This document shows, piece after piece, positions 19,201 through 30,570 of a stretch of 64,000 bases of DNA; the stretch's first letter is position 1; each line of letters begins with the position of its first letter. A program made the translations under genes and the position numbers. The notes under the pieces were generated by a model. It was not told the DNA's origin. It did no database searches and saw only the letters and a program-made list of their open reading frames with translations. The stretch is from Helicobacter trogontum (lineage in GTDB: Bacteria > Campylobacterota > Campylobacteria > Campylobacterales > Helicobacteraceae). The stretch is taken from the NCBI RefSeq assembly GCF_000765905.2, contig NZ_JRPL02000008.1:39116-103115 (forward strand). The letters run 5' to 3'.

Positions 19201-19958
19201 GCTACAGAGGCAACTTCTTTGAAATGCAGCTTGGTGGAGACTATCAATTCAAGCTTAACTATGCTGATGTATATGCAGGTAGCATGTTTAACTATACTCG
19301 CAATATGTTGCAAGGTGATAATACAAATATACAAAGTGATGGTTTTGGACTTGGCGGTTATGCAAGCATGCTTTTTCATAATGGGTTTTATCTAGATAGT
19401 GTATTGCGTTACGTGCGTTATATAAATAACACTAATATTTCTTTTATTCCAAGTGGTGGTGCAGTAATTCCAATGCGCAATAACTCTGGCATAAATAGCT
19501 TGATATTTAGTGTTGAGGGTGGATATCGATATATGTTCATGAATGCTTATTATGTTGAACCACAAATTGAATTTATAACAGGTTATATCGGTAGCGTAAC
19601 TATTGGTAATCCACAAATCTACCTAACATTGCAAAGTTCTACGCCATTAAGTGGGAAAGTTTCACTATTTAGCGGGAAACAAGCAAAATTTGGAGCATCT
19701 AGCATCTTTGATTCTCTAGGATTTAGAGTAGGATTTGGTTATGCTTTTGACATGAAAGCTTATGGTGACAGAGTTTTAAGTGATTTAAACGGATCAAAAT
19801 TCTATAAGGGTATTCAAGATCAAAGGATGTTTGTAAATCTTGGTACAGGCTATATTTTAGGAAATAGCCATCGATTTAACTTTGAATTAGAACGAAGTTT
19901 TTTTGGTAAACTAAATATTAATTGGCTTATGAACGCCTCTTATAGACTTAGCTTTTAG
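16227..19958 (+). CDS. S6-type serine protease autotransporter
   Basis: 1243-residue type Va secreted protein. Signal peptide ends near FASA-VDET (residue 21). The passenger begins with a chymotrypsin-like S6 peptidase: His94 in ISAAHMF, Asp139 in NPDFVVLKM, and Ser288 in APGDSGSAIYVYD, followed by WFVIGVVST as in IgA-protease/SPATE proteins. Residues about 350-930 are N/G/T-rich beta-helix repeats. Residues about 965-1243 form the beta-barrel (SAYGAWIRTFGG to the final YRLSF with C-terminal Phe). Closest in type to IgA1 protease and SPATE toxins rather than VacA. AAGGTGG precedes the ATG. The substrate is unknown; host mucosal protein cleavage is inferred. Confidence 0.88.
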   Translation: MYYRFSFAFACLAVQFSFASAVDETFHYQDYLDFGNNTGRFTPGAQNLTITSRDSNTTLHFNAPMPNFSAANLRGKWKSEFTNIGAGYAISAAHMFDNNQAKDVAKKHATLNFGGVDSIIVGASNNFKNWTEYKKGNPDFVVLKMNKFNLNSAAQISPELQFTSSRSDQSSATTIIEKYKDNYKDTCDVYGTNCNDNVGKGQLKDSSRYTYYARSGTGMQKLGPKEADRAATTISEHDKFITSGFNKLDTNELGNSQFVVKFRNETGYWGATNRKRVDFSSSSAPGDSGSAIYVYDNKLGQWFVIGVVSTSNCNTFDDTAYTCTEATYGLINEALIEDFKTKYSTPVLTGGTYTLGDDGLKKDQKDMGAHVITGNVKGEITFPNYFQKDTFIARNNEMEKSKDIYLSGNGTITLQSDVDLGAGGLIVEKDAKWTIANKNSNNNWLILGGISTDTGAQVTYHAKTKDNDFLHKIGNGDLIVTSSSPNAGLRIGDGRVVLQNNGDQVSFKEVYFTSGRGTLQISKASNIDTNHIYFGVGGGTLDMNGQNLTFNRIYASDSGAVIANTNATNSTLSINNAENYLYHGQINSNRGGININSSSKHDLAFDGGIDNANGSFDFSGKELTFQGKPITHAYVDWEVANKLKGYGQNVFTTPTSATQVDWLTRSYKLKTLAINNGATFTLAHNAVLEVENLNANNATINLGSKRVWIDSKDGENVKSRLYGGNVESSSYGDGKAYGVGEDMEFNQNLTQGYSNTIENVRFKGDLNLANSDANLTSMEFVGNIKADNMSPINLSNSKLQGNITSNGALNLSHSYINGKISTNALNANNTTFVVNVDLDSKQANNVIEASASASGNANILMLNLLQTPTDTSVDNILLASLQDTNKTLTQNYFDTPNVKYGFSVYKPNVTFNRDKDNKAQWQLSKLEKTNSYFDVSDNNPAINQGNGLFNQVLLSYLIEWNNIQKRMGELRDNPSAYGAWIRTFGGSNSDGSYRGNFFEMQLGGDYQFKLNYADVYAGSMFNYTRNMLQGDNTNIQSDGFGLGGYASMLFHNGFYLDSVLRYVRYINNTNISFIPSGGAVIPMRNNSGINSLIFSVEGGYRYMFMNAYYVEPQIEFITGYIGSVTIGNPQIYLTLQSSTPLSGKVSLFSGKQAKFGASSIFDSLGFRVGFGYAFDMKAYGDRVLSDLNGSKFYKGIQDQRMFVNLGTGYILGNSHRFNFELERSFFGKLNINWLMNASYRLSF

Positions 19959-20003
19959 CAGCTAAAGTCAAAGAGTTTTTAGATTGCTTAAGTATTTATA
20001 CTC

Positions 20004-20028
20004 CTTTGCATAGCGATAATATGCAAAG
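20004..20028 (+). terminator. Hairpin after the autotransporter gene
   Basis: CTTTGCATA (20004-20012) and TATGCAAAG (20020-20028) pair perfectly over 9 bp with a 7-base loop, 46 bases past the stop. The T tail is weak. Confidence 0.5.
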
Positions 20029-21358
20029 TGGGCTTTCATCTAAAAACTTCATATGATCTATATTTCTCTACAAAAAATACTTTTACTCTTTCATGCATCA
20101 TAACTACGACTAGAATTTATAAAAAGTGGTTTTGTCTGAATTTCAGTATTGTTTTACATAAAAAATCAAACTCAGTGATTTCAAATCTTATTAGAATATG
20201 TTTTAGCATGGAGCTTAGAAAAGTCTTTAAAATTAAACACAATAAAATCTTAAAAGACAAGAGTTTTGATATACCATCAAAGAGAGCATATTGAGATGAT
20301 ATAAAACAGCATTCAGACTTCTTGATAGTTTAATGCAAAAAACTTATTCATATTTCATTTATTGAGAATCTTCAAAGAATCTACTTGCTTAAACTGAAAT
20401 TCTCTATATTTATCATTAATTTACACACCTAGTTATATGTGGCTATATGTGTGCATAACAAGCAGTTTAAAGTTAAATAAGAATCTATTAAATAAGAAAT
20501 GATCAAACTTTGCATATTAATTATTCAGAAAACACAAGTAATAGACTATTAATTTTAAGGATTTATCCACAAATGCATGGGAATAAAGTAAGTACTATAT
20601 GACTTGTTTTATTTACCAATACCAACACCATTCAGCATATATTCTATAATAAACCATTTTAAGCTATATTTACAATGTTTCTAACTTTTGTGTGACAAGC
20701 TCCAATGTTTTTGATACTTCAATAAGATATGTATAAAAATGTTTTTAGATATTTTTAATGTGCTTTAGGAGTGTGTTATTTAGGGAATTTTATAGACACT
20801 AAGGGTATAATTAAGTATATAAGCTATGTTTAATTATAAAATGAACTTTTCAAATAAGAAAACCGAATAATAAAAATTTATAAAAACTAGCAAAAAATGA
20901 ATCACTATAAAAAGCAATCCTAATCTTATAGAAATATTAGGGATATATTACAATGAAGGAGAGAATGAAGAGCAACTTGTAAATTATAGAAGTACACTTC
21001 CATATAAGTAAATACAAAGGGCGGTATGTTCATAGGATAATACACTCATATCTATAATCAAAAATCCTAAATATTAAGAAATGATTATAAGCAATACAAC
21101 ATGCATTGCAAAGTATATTGTGCGATCAATAAAATTAAAAAATATTCTAATTAAATAATATAACACTAGACATATTATTTAGATTAATCTTTTGTTTTAC
21201 CATGCAATTATCCATCAAACTTGCAAACATCAACATATCAAATAACTCGTTATGTATCATACATATTTGATTAATGTGTATGATCGCAAGACTTTTACCC
21301 TATAAATCCTGCACTAAGATTTAAAAAAATATTTTTACAAGAATAGGGTAAACGACTT
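20029..21358. other. 1.3-kb stretch without an intact gene
   Basis: Very AT-rich. An 88-codon plus-strand ORF (20028-20294) has no ribosome site and is not called. A short protein-like reading (20901-21011) may be a gene remnant. Nothing else was recognised. Confidence 0.45.
20901..21011 (+). pseudogene. Possible coding remnant
   Basis: An open stretch of 36 codons reading NPNLIEILGIYYNEGENEEQ and on to STLPYK has protein-like composition but no start codon (a TGA lies just upstream). Family unknown. It could be chance. Confidence 0.2.
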
Positions 21359-22174
21359 CTAGTTATCATCCTCTTGTCTAAACATATTTGTGTTTAAATT
21401 TGTTGTTTGAGGAATCTTTGTGTCAATTAACCATACATAACTTAATCGATTACTAAATCTATGGGGTTTTAGCTCGGCATGCAGATAGCCATTCTCTGGC
21501 TTAATACTCCCAATTACACCAACTTGCACATCTTCAAAAAATATACCATCTAGTCCACTTGTCACTACATTGTCTCCGCTTTTGATACTCTGCCATGCTG
21601 GAATATAGTCAATCACAATATCACCATTCTCCATAGTGCGTAATGTACCTGGCACACGATTTTCACCAATATACACACTATAGCTGCAATCTCTATCGCC
21701 ATTTAAGATTCCAAGCAAATGATTATCAACCATTTTGGCAATACCAATCGCATAGCCATCTTTTACGAGACCAAAAATTTTTGGTTCATCACTTAGATGT
21801 GTGTAATCCATCCAAATCTTTGTATATGTGCCAAGTGTCATATAGGATAATACTTTAACTAGATGTACATCTGGATCTGAGTAATGTCTCTCACTCTCAA
21901 GAGCATAATGTAAATTATCAAACTCTGCTTGCAATGCTTTATGTTTTATAGAATCTATTTCTAATTGCTCAATTTTTTCACGCATATTCTTGATTTGTGT
22001 GGCTTGATTCATGTAATCATTGATAAAAAGAGTCAAGTTTTCCTTTTTATCATTATAATATTTCTTAATCTGCAATGTTATATCAAGAGTGTATTCTTGC
22101 AAAAATGGGATATACCCAAATGCTATAGCCACGATAAAGCATAGTGCTACAATGATAACATAGAATCTTCTCAC
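21359..22174 (-). CDS. mreC: Rod-shape determining protein MreC
   Basis: Bitopic inner-membrane protein of the elongasome, scaffolding cell-wall synthesis with MreB. 271 residues: one N-terminal membrane segment (FYVIIVALCFIVAIAFGYIP), a coiled coil (about residues 45-90), then the periplasmic beta domain with SYSVYIGENRVPG, GDNVVTSGLDGIFFEDVQVG and the conserved tail. The start is GTG at 22174 with AGAGG seven bases upstream. Last gene of the fabZ-lpxA-clpX-mreB-mreC cluster; 20 bases after mreB. Confidence 0.93.
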   Translation of the reverse strand: MRRFYVIIVALCFIVAIAFGYIPFLQEYTLDITLQIKKYYNDKKENLTLFINDYMNQATQIKNMREKIEQLEIDSIKHKALQAEFDNLHYALESERHYSDPDVHLVKVLSYMTLGTYTKIWMDYTHLSDEPKIFGLVKDGYAIGIAKMVDNHLLGILNGDRDCSYSVYIGENRVPGTLRTMENGDIVIDYIPAWQSIKSGDNVVTSGLDGIFFEDVQVGVIGSIKPENGYLHAELKPHRFSNRLSYVWLIDTKIPQTTNLNTNMFRQEDDN

Positions 22175-22194
22175 ACTATTGCCTCTTTTAGAAT

Positions 22195-23232
22195 CTAACT
22201 TCTTGCTGCAATTTTTTCAAGCATATCTAAATTCCCCATTGCTTCACCCGTGCCCTTTGCCACAGCCAATAAGGGCTCATCACCAACATATACAGGAAGC
22301 TTCACAATATCTGAAAAATATTTATCAAGATTGCGTATTAACGCACCACCACCAGTCAAGACAATACCATTTTCTACAATATCACCTGCTAAATCTGGCG
22401 GAACTTCCTCCAACACACCTCTTAACGCATTCCCCATCTCTTTAATAGGATCTTTAATCGCTTCTCGTATATCTTCACTCGTCAATTCAATAGAGTTTAA
22501 TAACCCACTTACTTGATCTCTTCCCTTGACTAATTTCACCAAGGGTGTATCAAGTGGTGCAGCACAACCAATTTCAATCTTAATCTCTTCTGCAGTCCTA
22601 TCACCAATAAGCAAGTTAAATTTCTTGCGGACATATTCCATGATTGCAGTATCCAACTTATCACCAGCTATTCGAATGGATTTTGAAATAACAAGTCCAC
22701 CAAGTGATAATACGCCAATTTCAGTCGTCCCACCTCCAATATCAACTACGAGGCTGCCTTGAGGTTCTTGGATAGGTAAACCTGCACCAATGGCTGCCGC
22801 TAATGGCTCCTCTATAAGAAAGACTTCCCTAGCACCAGCACTCATTGCAGACTCTTTAACCGCCTTTCTCTCAACAGAAGTAAGTCCATAGGGCACACAT
22901 ACCATAATACGAGGTCGCACAAAGGATTTTCGTTTATGCGCACGCTCTATAAAATATCTTATCATTTTTTCAGTGATTTCAAAATCCGCAATGACACCAT
23001 CACGTAAAGGTCGTATAGCACGAATATTATCTGGCGTCTTTCCTATCATCTCCTTTGCTTCTTTACCAACAGCAAGAATCTCCCCATCACGATATTTATC
23101 AACTTTTACTGCCACAATCGAAGGTTCATTGATGAGAATTTCATGACCCTTTATCATCACAATCGTATTTGCAGTCCCCAAATCAATTGCAATATCATGT
23201 GAAAACCAACCAACTAACTTATTTAAAAACAC
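22195..23232 (-). CDS. mreB: Rod-shape determining actin homologue MreB
   Basis: Membrane-associated ATP-binding actin-like filament protein that positions cell-wall synthesis. 345 residues with the actin-fold motifs: phosphate-1 DIAIDLGTANTIV, VPYGLTSVERKAV, phosphate-2 LVVDIGGGTTEIGV, and adenosine motif IVLTGGGALI. GTG start preceded by AAGGAG, spacing nine. Cotranscribed with clpX and mreC. Confidence 0.97.
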   Translation of the reverse strand: MFLNKLVGWFSHDIAIDLGTANTIVMIKGHEILINEPSIVAVKVDKYRDGEILAVGKEAKEMIGKTPDNIRAIRPLRDGVIADFEITEKMIRYFIERAHKRKSFVRPRIMVCVPYGLTSVERKAVKESAMSAGAREVFLIEEPLAAAIGAGLPIQEPQGSLVVDIGGGTTEIGVLSLGGLVISKSIRIAGDKLDTAIMEYVRKKFNLLIGDRTAEEIKIEIGCAAPLDTPLVKLVKGRDQVSGLLNSIELTSEDIREAIKDPIKEMGNALRGVLEEVPPDLAGDIVENGIVLTGGGALIRNLDKYFSDIVKLPVYVGDEPLLAVAKGTGEAMGNLDMLEKIAARS

Positions 23233-23258
23233 TTTACAATCTCCTTATTGAATAAAAA

Positions 23259-24545
23259 CTATATAGCTTTTGTCTTTTTCTTTTTGATTAAGATAGGTTT
23301 CTCAAGTTTATCCACACACTTCCGTGTAATAATGATTTCATACCCACTAAGATTTGGTAAATCAAACATAATATCAAGACTAAAATCTTCAACAATAGCA
23401 CGCAAACCCCTAGCCCCTGTTTTTCTCTCCATAGCAAGCTCAGCAATTCGCTCAATCGCATCATCTTCAAACACAAGCTTCGCCCCATCAAGTTCAAAAA
23501 GCTTTTGATATTGTTTAATAATTGCATTTTTTGGTTGTGTTAAAATCGATATCATAGCTTCTTTGCTTATAGAATCAAGCGTTGCAATAATATGCAATCG
23601 TCCTACAAGCTCTGGTATCAAACCAAAACTTACTAAATCATCAGTTTCAATCTTATGAATAATATTCTCTTCATTAGCTTGTGTTTTTGGGTTAGAATCA
23701 AACCCCAAGACATTATTACCCAATTTACGCTTGATAATATCCTCCACCCCATCAAATGCGCCACCGCAAATAAAGAGAATATTGCTTGTATCCATTTTAA
23801 TAAACTCTTGGTTTGGATGCTTCCTGCCACCTTTTGGAGGAATATTTACGACACTCCCCTCAATAATCTTTAAAAGAGCTTGTTGCACACCCTCACCCGA
23901 GACATCACGTGTAATGGATCTATTTTCAGAAAGTCGAGAGATTTTATCAATCTCATCAATAAATACAATGCCCATTTCAGCACGCTTTAGATCATAATCT
24001 GCAGCCTGCAAAAGACGCGTCAAAATATTTTCTACATCTTCGCCAACATATCCTGCTTCTGTGAGAGAGGTGGCATCAGAAATTGCGATTGGAATATCAA
24101 GAAATCTTGCTAAGGTTTGAGCCATAAGGGTCTTGCCGCTGCCTGTTGGTCCTATAAGCAGAATATTTGATTTTGATAGCTCTACATTCTCTTCTAAATC
24201 TGTTACATTAATCACATTTTCATCTGTTTTTGTCGCTATTCTTTGCTGGTGCAATAATCTCTTGTAATGATTATAAATCGCAACACTAAAAACTTTTTTT
24301 GCTTTCTCTTGCCCCACCACATACTCATCTAAATGCGCTTTCAACTCTTTTGGTGATGGTACATCTTCCAAGCCCCAGGATTCTGAGTTTGCAATACTAT
24401 TCTCGCTACTAAACAAAGTGGTGTAAATAAAAACTGCACATGCCTTGCATATATAAGCTTTTGTCCCAGTAATTTTCTCATTACTTGATACTATAGGATT
24501 TGGTTTAGACTTCTTTTTGCCACAAAAGCTACATATTTCACTCAT
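23259..24545 (-). CDS. clpX: ATP-dependent Clp protease ATP-binding subunit
   Basis: Hexameric AAA+ unfoldase that feeds substrates to ClpP. 428 residues: N-terminal zinc-binding domain (CSFCGKKK and ICKACA), Walker A GPTGSGKT near residue 135, Walker [12 protein letters not shown], sensor region and the C-terminal ARGLRAIVE. The pore motif GYVGEDVE and an IGF-like region are as in the family. AGAGGTG precedes the ATG; the gene overlaps the lpxA stop by 8 bases. Confidence 0.97.
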   Translation of the reverse strand: MSEICSFCGKKKSKPNPIVSSNEKITGTKAYICKACAVFIYTTLFSSENSIANSESWGLEDVPSPKELKAHLDEYVVGQEKAKKVFSVAIYNHYKRLLHQQRIATKTDENVINVTDLEENVELSKSNILLIGPTGSGKTLMAQTLARFLDIPIAISDATSLTEAGYVGEDVENILTRLLQAADYDLKRAEMGIVFIDEIDKISRLSENRSITRDVSGEGVQQALLKIIEGSVVNIPPKGGRKHPNQEFIKMDTSNILFICGGAFDGVEDIIKRKLGNNVLGFDSNPKTQANEENIIHKIETDDLVSFGLIPELVGRLHIIATLDSISKEAMISILTQPKNAIIKQYQKLFELDGAKLVFEDDAIERIAELAMERKTGARGLRAIVEDFSLDIMFDLPNLSGYEIIITRKCVDKLEKPILIKKKKTKAI

Positions 24546-25368
24546 TTACTTCACCTCTTTTATAGGGTATTCCTCTTTCAGATGCTAATATAAACTCACA
24601 AATTTTAACAACATGGATATTGTTTTGCACACTTTTTGCCACCTCAAGTTCCATGGCTGCCAAATCACGCAAACTCTTATTGCCAGAAAATAGGCGTTTG
24701 TAAAGTGCATCAATCACATCAATTTCATCTCTCTCCATAATTTTACGCATACGAAACCGATTAAGCCCAATGATACGTGCCCTATTGCCCTCTGCCATAC
24801 AATATGGCGGAATATCTTGTGATAATGCAGAGGCCCCAGCAACCATTGCACCCTCACCAATCTTTACAAACTGATGTACTGGCGTCATACCTCCTATATT
24901 TACATAGTCTGCAACATGAATATGCCCACCAAGAGTCGCATTATTTGCTAAGATATTGTGATTGCCAACAATACAATCATGAGCTATATGCACATATGCC
25001 ATAAAAAGATTATTGCTACCAATCTTTGTTATATTGCCGCCACCCTCAGTGCCTGGATTAAACATACAAGATTCTCTAATTGTATTATTATCCCCGATCT
25101 CTAGCACACTCTCTTCACCCTTGTATTTTAAATCTTGTGGTGGTGTACCAATTACTGCATTGGGAAATATCTTATTATTCTTACCAATTGTGGTGTTTCC
25201 CATAATCGTCACATGATTATATAAATAACTTTTTTCACCAATACTTACATTACCTTTGATTACACTATAATCACCTATTACTGCATTTGCACCAATCTTA
25301 ACATTCCCTTCTATAATTGCAGTTTTTGCAACCAAAGCAGTTGGATGTATAACGACATTATTAGTCAT
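24538..25368 (-). CDS. lpxA: UDP-N-acetylglucosamine acyltransferase
   Basis: First step of lipid A synthesis: transfers a hydroxyacyl chain from ACP to UDP-GlcNAc. 276 residues with left-handed beta-helix hexapeptides ([20 protein letters not shown] at the start) and the catalytic region [20 protein letters not shown] with the active-site His. [21 protein letters not shown] and the LNRFRMRK tail are typical. The start is the ATG at 25368, with AAAGG upstream; an in-frame ATG 21 bases earlier is less likely. Between fabZ and clpX. Confidence 0.95.
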   Translation of the reverse strand: MTNNVVIHPTALVAKTAIIEGNVKIGANAVIGDYSVIKGNVSIGEKSYLYNHVTIMGNTTIGKNNKIFPNAVIGTPPQDLKYKGEESVLEIGDNNTIRESCMFNPGTEGGGNITKIGSNNLFMAYVHIAHDCIVGNHNILANNATLGGHIHVADYVNIGGMTPVHQFVKIGEGAMVAGASALSQDIPPYCMAEGNRARIIGLNRFRMRKIMERDEIDVIDALYKRLFSGNKSLRDLAAMELEVAKSVQNNIHVVKICEFILASERGIPYKRGEVNE

Positions 25369-25398
25369 AACAAACCTTTTAAATCCCAAAATTTCAAA

Positions 25399-25887
25399 TC
25401 ATTTATTATGCGAATCTGTTACCATAGCTTTTAATTCAGCCTCGCTCACAAGCACATCATCGACATATGCCCTGCCCTGCAACTGCCACACATTGCTTCT
25501 TTGTTTCATTACTTCCATATTGTATGTCAAACGATCTCCTGGTCTAACAGGCACTCTAAACTTCACATTATCAATTGTCATAAAATACACAATCTTATCC
25601 TTGCTTGCATCAAAGTCAAGCCCCCAGGTGCTAACAAACGCCAAGATCCCACCAGCTTGTGCCATGCCTTCAATAATCATAACACCTGGATAAATTGGCT
25701 CTTTTGGGAAATGCCCCAAAAACACTTCTTCATTAATTGTTACATTTTTATAGGCTTTAATCTCTTTATGTGGATCAAGGGATAGCACTCTATCTACAAG
25801 TAACATAGGGTAACGATGCGGCAAAACTTGCATGATTTTATCAATATTGAGATTTTCGTAACTTTGTAATTGATTTTCATTATTCAT
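25399..25887 (-). CDS. fabZ: 3-hydroxyacyl-ACP dehydratase FabZ
   Basis: Hot-dog fold dehydratase of type II fatty acid synthesis. 162 residues: IMQVLPHRYPMLLVDRVL, the catalytic His in LGHFPKEPIYPGV and the catalytic Glu in IIEGMAQAGGI. First gene of the lipid A/cell-shape cluster; a minus-strand TACAAT about 35 bases upstream (25922-25927) is a likely -10 box. Confidence 0.96.
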   Translation of the reverse strand: MNNENQLQSYENLNIDKIMQVLPHRYPMLLVDRVLSLDPHKEIKAYKNVTINEEVFLGHFPKEPIYPGVMIIEGMAQAGGILAFVSTWGLDFDASKDKIVYFMTIDNVKFRVPVRPGDRLTYNMEVMKQRSNVWQLQGRAYVDDVLVSEAELKAMVTDSHNK

Positions 25888-26035
25888 GTGGTAACCCTAA
25901 AAAGTCAAAATTTTTTCGCTAATTGTAACACAAAATATTTTTAAATTGATTATTTTTCTATATTGTATACAACGAAAACAATCATTGTTATACAAAATGG
26001 AATAAATCCGCAAAGATGTCTCAAATCTTTAGATT

Positions 26036-27526
<1,491 letters not shown>

Positions 27527-27645
27527 TTACTTTATAAAAAATAATGATTAGTTTTTCGTTTTTTTAAATTCAAATGAAAATGTGCTAGAATCTTGATATT
27601 TATTTTATGTTTGTTGAAATATTTTAATTCTACAAAAGGAAATCT

Positions 27646-28491
27646 ATGGTTTTAATGGATGGTAAAAAGCTTGCAAGCAAGATTGAAGAAGACATTATGA
27701 GGGAAACAAAAGAACTAGCTATAAAAGGTATTGTTCCAAGCCTTGCAGTAATTTTAGTGGGCAATGATAGTGCGAGTCAAACCTATGTTACAATGAAAGC
27801 AAAAGCATGCAAACGGGTTGGTATTACTTCTATTCTTTATGAAATGCCCACAAATACGAGTGAGCAAGATTTATTGCAAACAATTGATAGTTTAAATAAA
27901 AATGATCAAATCGATGGAATCTTAGTCCAGTTACCATTACCAGAACATATTAATGCATCAGAGATTCTTGATATGATTGCACCGCATAAAGATGTAGATG
28001 GGTTCCATACGCAAAATAGTGGCAAACTACATAGTGGTTTAAAAGGCTTTGTGCCTGCTACACCGCTTGGTGTCATGACACTATTAAGACATTATAATAT
28101 TGATATTAAAGGCAAAGATGTCTGTATTGTTGGGGCTAGCAATATAGTTGGTAAACCACTTTCTGCACTAATGCTTAATGCTGGAGCGACTATTAGCGTT
28201 TGCCACATTCTCACAAAGGATTTAAGTTTTTATACAAAAAATGCAGATATTGTATGTGTTGGTGTAGGTAAGCCAAACCTTATCACAAAAGATATGATAA
28301 AAGAGGGAGCCATTGTGGTAGATATTGGTATTAATCGATTAGATAATGGAAAAATTGTAGGTGATGTAGATTTAGAGAATCTTGGCACCCACTGCTCTTA
28401 TATCACACCTGTGCCAGGTGGTGTCGGACCTATGACGATTGCCTCACTTTTACAAAATACGCTAGAGAGTGCAAAAAAACGTTTTAAATGA
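27646..28491 (+). CDS. folD: Methylenetetrahydrofolate dehydrogenase/cyclohydrolase
   Basis: Bifunctional one-carbon enzyme interconverting methylene-, methenyl- and formyl-THF. 281 residues: SQTYVTMKAKAC with the catalytic Lys, the VQLPLPEHI signature, KDVDGFH, the NADP-binding VCIVGASNIVGKPLS, and the C-terminal PVPGGVGPMTI. AAAGGA lies seven bases before the ATG. Upstream TAGAAT (about 27587) is a likely -10 box. Confidence 0.97.
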   Translation: MVLMDGKKLASKIEEDIMRETKELAIKGIVPSLAVILVGNDSASQTYVTMKAKACKRVGITSILYEMPTNTSEQDLLQTIDSLNKNDQIDGILVQLPLPEHINASEILDMIAPHKDVDGFHTQNSGKLHSGLKGFVPATPLGVMTLLRHYNIDIKGKDVCIVGASNIVGKPLSALMLNAGATISVCHILTKDLSFYTKNADIVCVGVGKPNLITKDMIKEGAIVVDIGINRLDNGKIVGDVDLENLGTHCSYITPVPGGVGPMTIASLLQNTLESAKKRFK

Positions 28492-28560
28492 AAATATCAT
28501 AAAATAAGGACTAGGTATATTTTATGCTTACAATAAGGCTTTAGAGTTCTGGAGGTTTTT

Positions 28561-28956
28561 ATGCGTCTTAAAGTATTAATAGCATTATGTATGAGTATGG
28601 TTTTTTCTTATGGCGGAGCTGGGTTTGAGAGTGATAGCTATTTGATTTGGATTGGTTCAAGATGTCCAGAAAAAAGCACAACTTGCACAAGTGTTACCTA
28701 CAATCAAACAAATAAAAGCAATGGAAAAACCCTTGTAATTGAAGGCGGTGAGCCAATAGTTGGATCACTCTCTAAAAATCTCATCGGCTACACTTTTTAT
28801 GATTTACAAACAAAATACTCCTACGAACTATCAATGGATTTAGATGGCTTCTATACACTTTACATAAGAAGATATCCAAAACCATCAGCAAAAGAAAAAG
28901 TCAAAAGAATTAGTGATAATGATTATCAAGCAAAGTTGGCTAAGGTTAGAAAGTAA
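28561..28956 (+). CDS. Small secreted protein of unknown function
   Basis: 131 residues with a signal peptide (MRLKVLIALCMSMVFSYGGA) and two cysteines (RCPEKSTTC) that could form a disulfide. The rest is predicted beta-rich, ending in a K-rich tail. GGAGG lies just upstream of the ATG and a TACAAT -10 box at about 28530, so it is likely expressed on its own. I do not recognise the family. Confidence 0.7.
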   Translation: MRLKVLIALCMSMVFSYGGAGFESDSYLIWIGSRCPEKSTTCTSVTYNQTNKSNGKTLVIEGGEPIVGSLSKNLIGYTFYDLQTKYSYELSMDLDGFYTLYIRRYPKPSAKEKVKRISDNDYQAKLAKVRK

Positions 28957-29123
28957 TTGGGCTTTAAAGACATAATTGCAATAGAATCTCAAAAATCAAA
29001 ATGCAAAACTTTTTGAAATATTATGGAGATATAGTAAGTCTGTTAGCCATTTCTTTATAGCTTTTAGAAAGGCATGGAAATCTATAGTGTTATTGTAATT
29101 TAGCGAGTTAAATAGGATAAACA

Positions 29124-30473
29124 ATGAAAATCTTGCTTGTATTTCTACAAACAATACAACAAAAATTACAACAAATCTATTACATAAACACACGACAAAA
29201 TAGAGCTAACCCTCTTCTTTTACAGATTCCATTAAAACATTATATTATTCTTATTTTTGTATTACTTTTGCTTTGCTTTTATAATCTATTTACAAAATAT
29301 CAAACTTATCTAGCAATGAAACAAGGAAATGTTTTTCAAGCAACAATACTTTTGCATTACACAAAAAAAGAAAATAGTGAAAGGTTTAAGCTCAAAGATT
29401 CGCAAGGAAATATATTTTATGCAACATATAAGGGCAAGTTTAAACAAATATCTGGCAAGAAAGCAATCGTGTATGGCAAGATTTATCGTTGCACCTTTAT
29501 GCAGTTTTTACGTAGTTGCAATATTTATAATTCAAGCTTATCACTTATCCCAAGCACAGATAAAAAGCAGATTCTGCGACATTTTATCAACAATCAACAT
29601 GAAGAAAAACTGGCAGCAAACTTATATAATGCTCTATTTTTTGCTGATAATCTTGAAAAGCCACTGCGACATGGTGTTATTGTATTTGGATTAGCACATC
29701 TTATTGCTATTAGTGGGTTTCATCTTGCTATTTTAAGTTTTGTGTTTTATATCGTGGTGTGTCCTATATATTTCGTGCTCCATCGTTATTTTTGCTATCG
29801 TAATGCAGTATATGACTTGGGCTTCTTAGGACTTGTCTTTGTGTTTTTTTACCTAGTATTAATTGATTTTCAACCAAGCTTTTTCAGGGCATTTATTATG
29901 GCATGTTTTTCATATATAATACTCTTTTCTGGATTGCAGATTACAAATTTTTTAAATCTTTTACTTTGTGTTTTATTTGGGCTTTCATGGAATGTTAGCC
30001 TTTTATTTCATATTGGCTTTCTACTTTCTGTTGCAGGTGTATTTTTCATTTTCTTATTTATAAGACATCTTAATGCAATCGCTACAAAATACAGGGGAAT
30101 AAAAAAAATTATATTTGCAGTTGTGTTATTTAATTGTATTATTTTTATACAGATGATTCCTATTGTGCATTATTTTTTTCCGCAGTTTTCACCCTATCAG
30201 ATTATCTCAATACCAATTAGCATTCTTTTTGTATTTCTATTTCCACTTGTTATAATTGCACATACTTTTGGCTTTGGAAATATTTTTGATTCTGTTATCT
30301 TGTGGGTTATATCAAATGAATTTTTTCTATCAATGTTTTATACGCCACTATGGTTTTTACTTGTTTATCTTACACTATGTCTATTTGCTATGCGATTTTT
30401 ACTCGCTTATATCATGAGTTTAATTTGTGCATTTGTATTTTATGTAATTAATTTAATATTATTTTTTTACTAA
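29124..30473 (+). CDS. comEC: ComEC/Rec2-type competence membrane protein, short form
   Basis: Inner-membrane channel protein for DNA uptake. 449 residues: one N-terminal membrane segment, an OB-like soluble part (about residues 70-150), then the competence domain with HLIAISGFHLAILSF and FQPSFFRAFIMACFSYI and 8-9 membrane helices. The C-terminal metallo-beta-lactamase domain found in long ComEC is absent, as in Helicobacter ComEC/ComE3. AGGA precedes the ATG. With natural transformation, this would fit the many horizontally acquired remnants in the window (inference). Confidence 0.85.
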   Translation: MKILLVFLQTIQQKLQQIYYINTRQNRANPLLLQIPLKHYIILIFVLLLLCFYNLFTKYQTYLAMKQGNVFQATILLHYTKKENSERFKLKDSQGNIFYATYKGKFKQISGKKAIVYGKIYRCTFMQFLRSCNIYNSSLSLIPSTDKKQILRHFINNQHEEKLAANLYNALFFADNLEKPLRHGVIVFGLAHLIAISGFHLAILSFVFYIVVCPIYFVLHRYFCYRNAVYDLGFLGLVFVFFYLVLIDFQPSFFRAFIMACFSYIILFSGLQITNFLNLLLCVLFGLSWNVSLLFHIGFLLSVAGVFFIFLFIRHLNAIATKYRGIKKIIFAVVLFNCIIFIQMIPIVHYFFPQFSPYQIISIPISILFVFLFPLVIIAHTFGFGNIFDSVILWVISNEFFLSMFYTPLWFLLVYLTLCLFAMRFLLAYIMSLICAFVFYVINLILFFY

Positions 30474-30522
30474 TTTATTTCATCTTAATGTTAAGGCACT
30501 CTTTAAATATGAAATTACTTGC

Positions 30523-30528
30523 TATAAT
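30523..30528 (+). promoter_or_regulatory. -10 box of the AI-2E-family transporter/argC
   Basis: TATAAT preceded by TTGC, 43 bases before the start codon at 30571. Confidence 0.45.
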
Positions 30529-30570
30529 AATATCAAGATTCTAAGTTTTTAAGATTCATAATGAGGTAAA

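Noticed and set aside
20028..20294. 88-codon ORF after the autotransporter
   Set aside because: Overlaps the terminator hairpin, no ribosome site, no family likeness.
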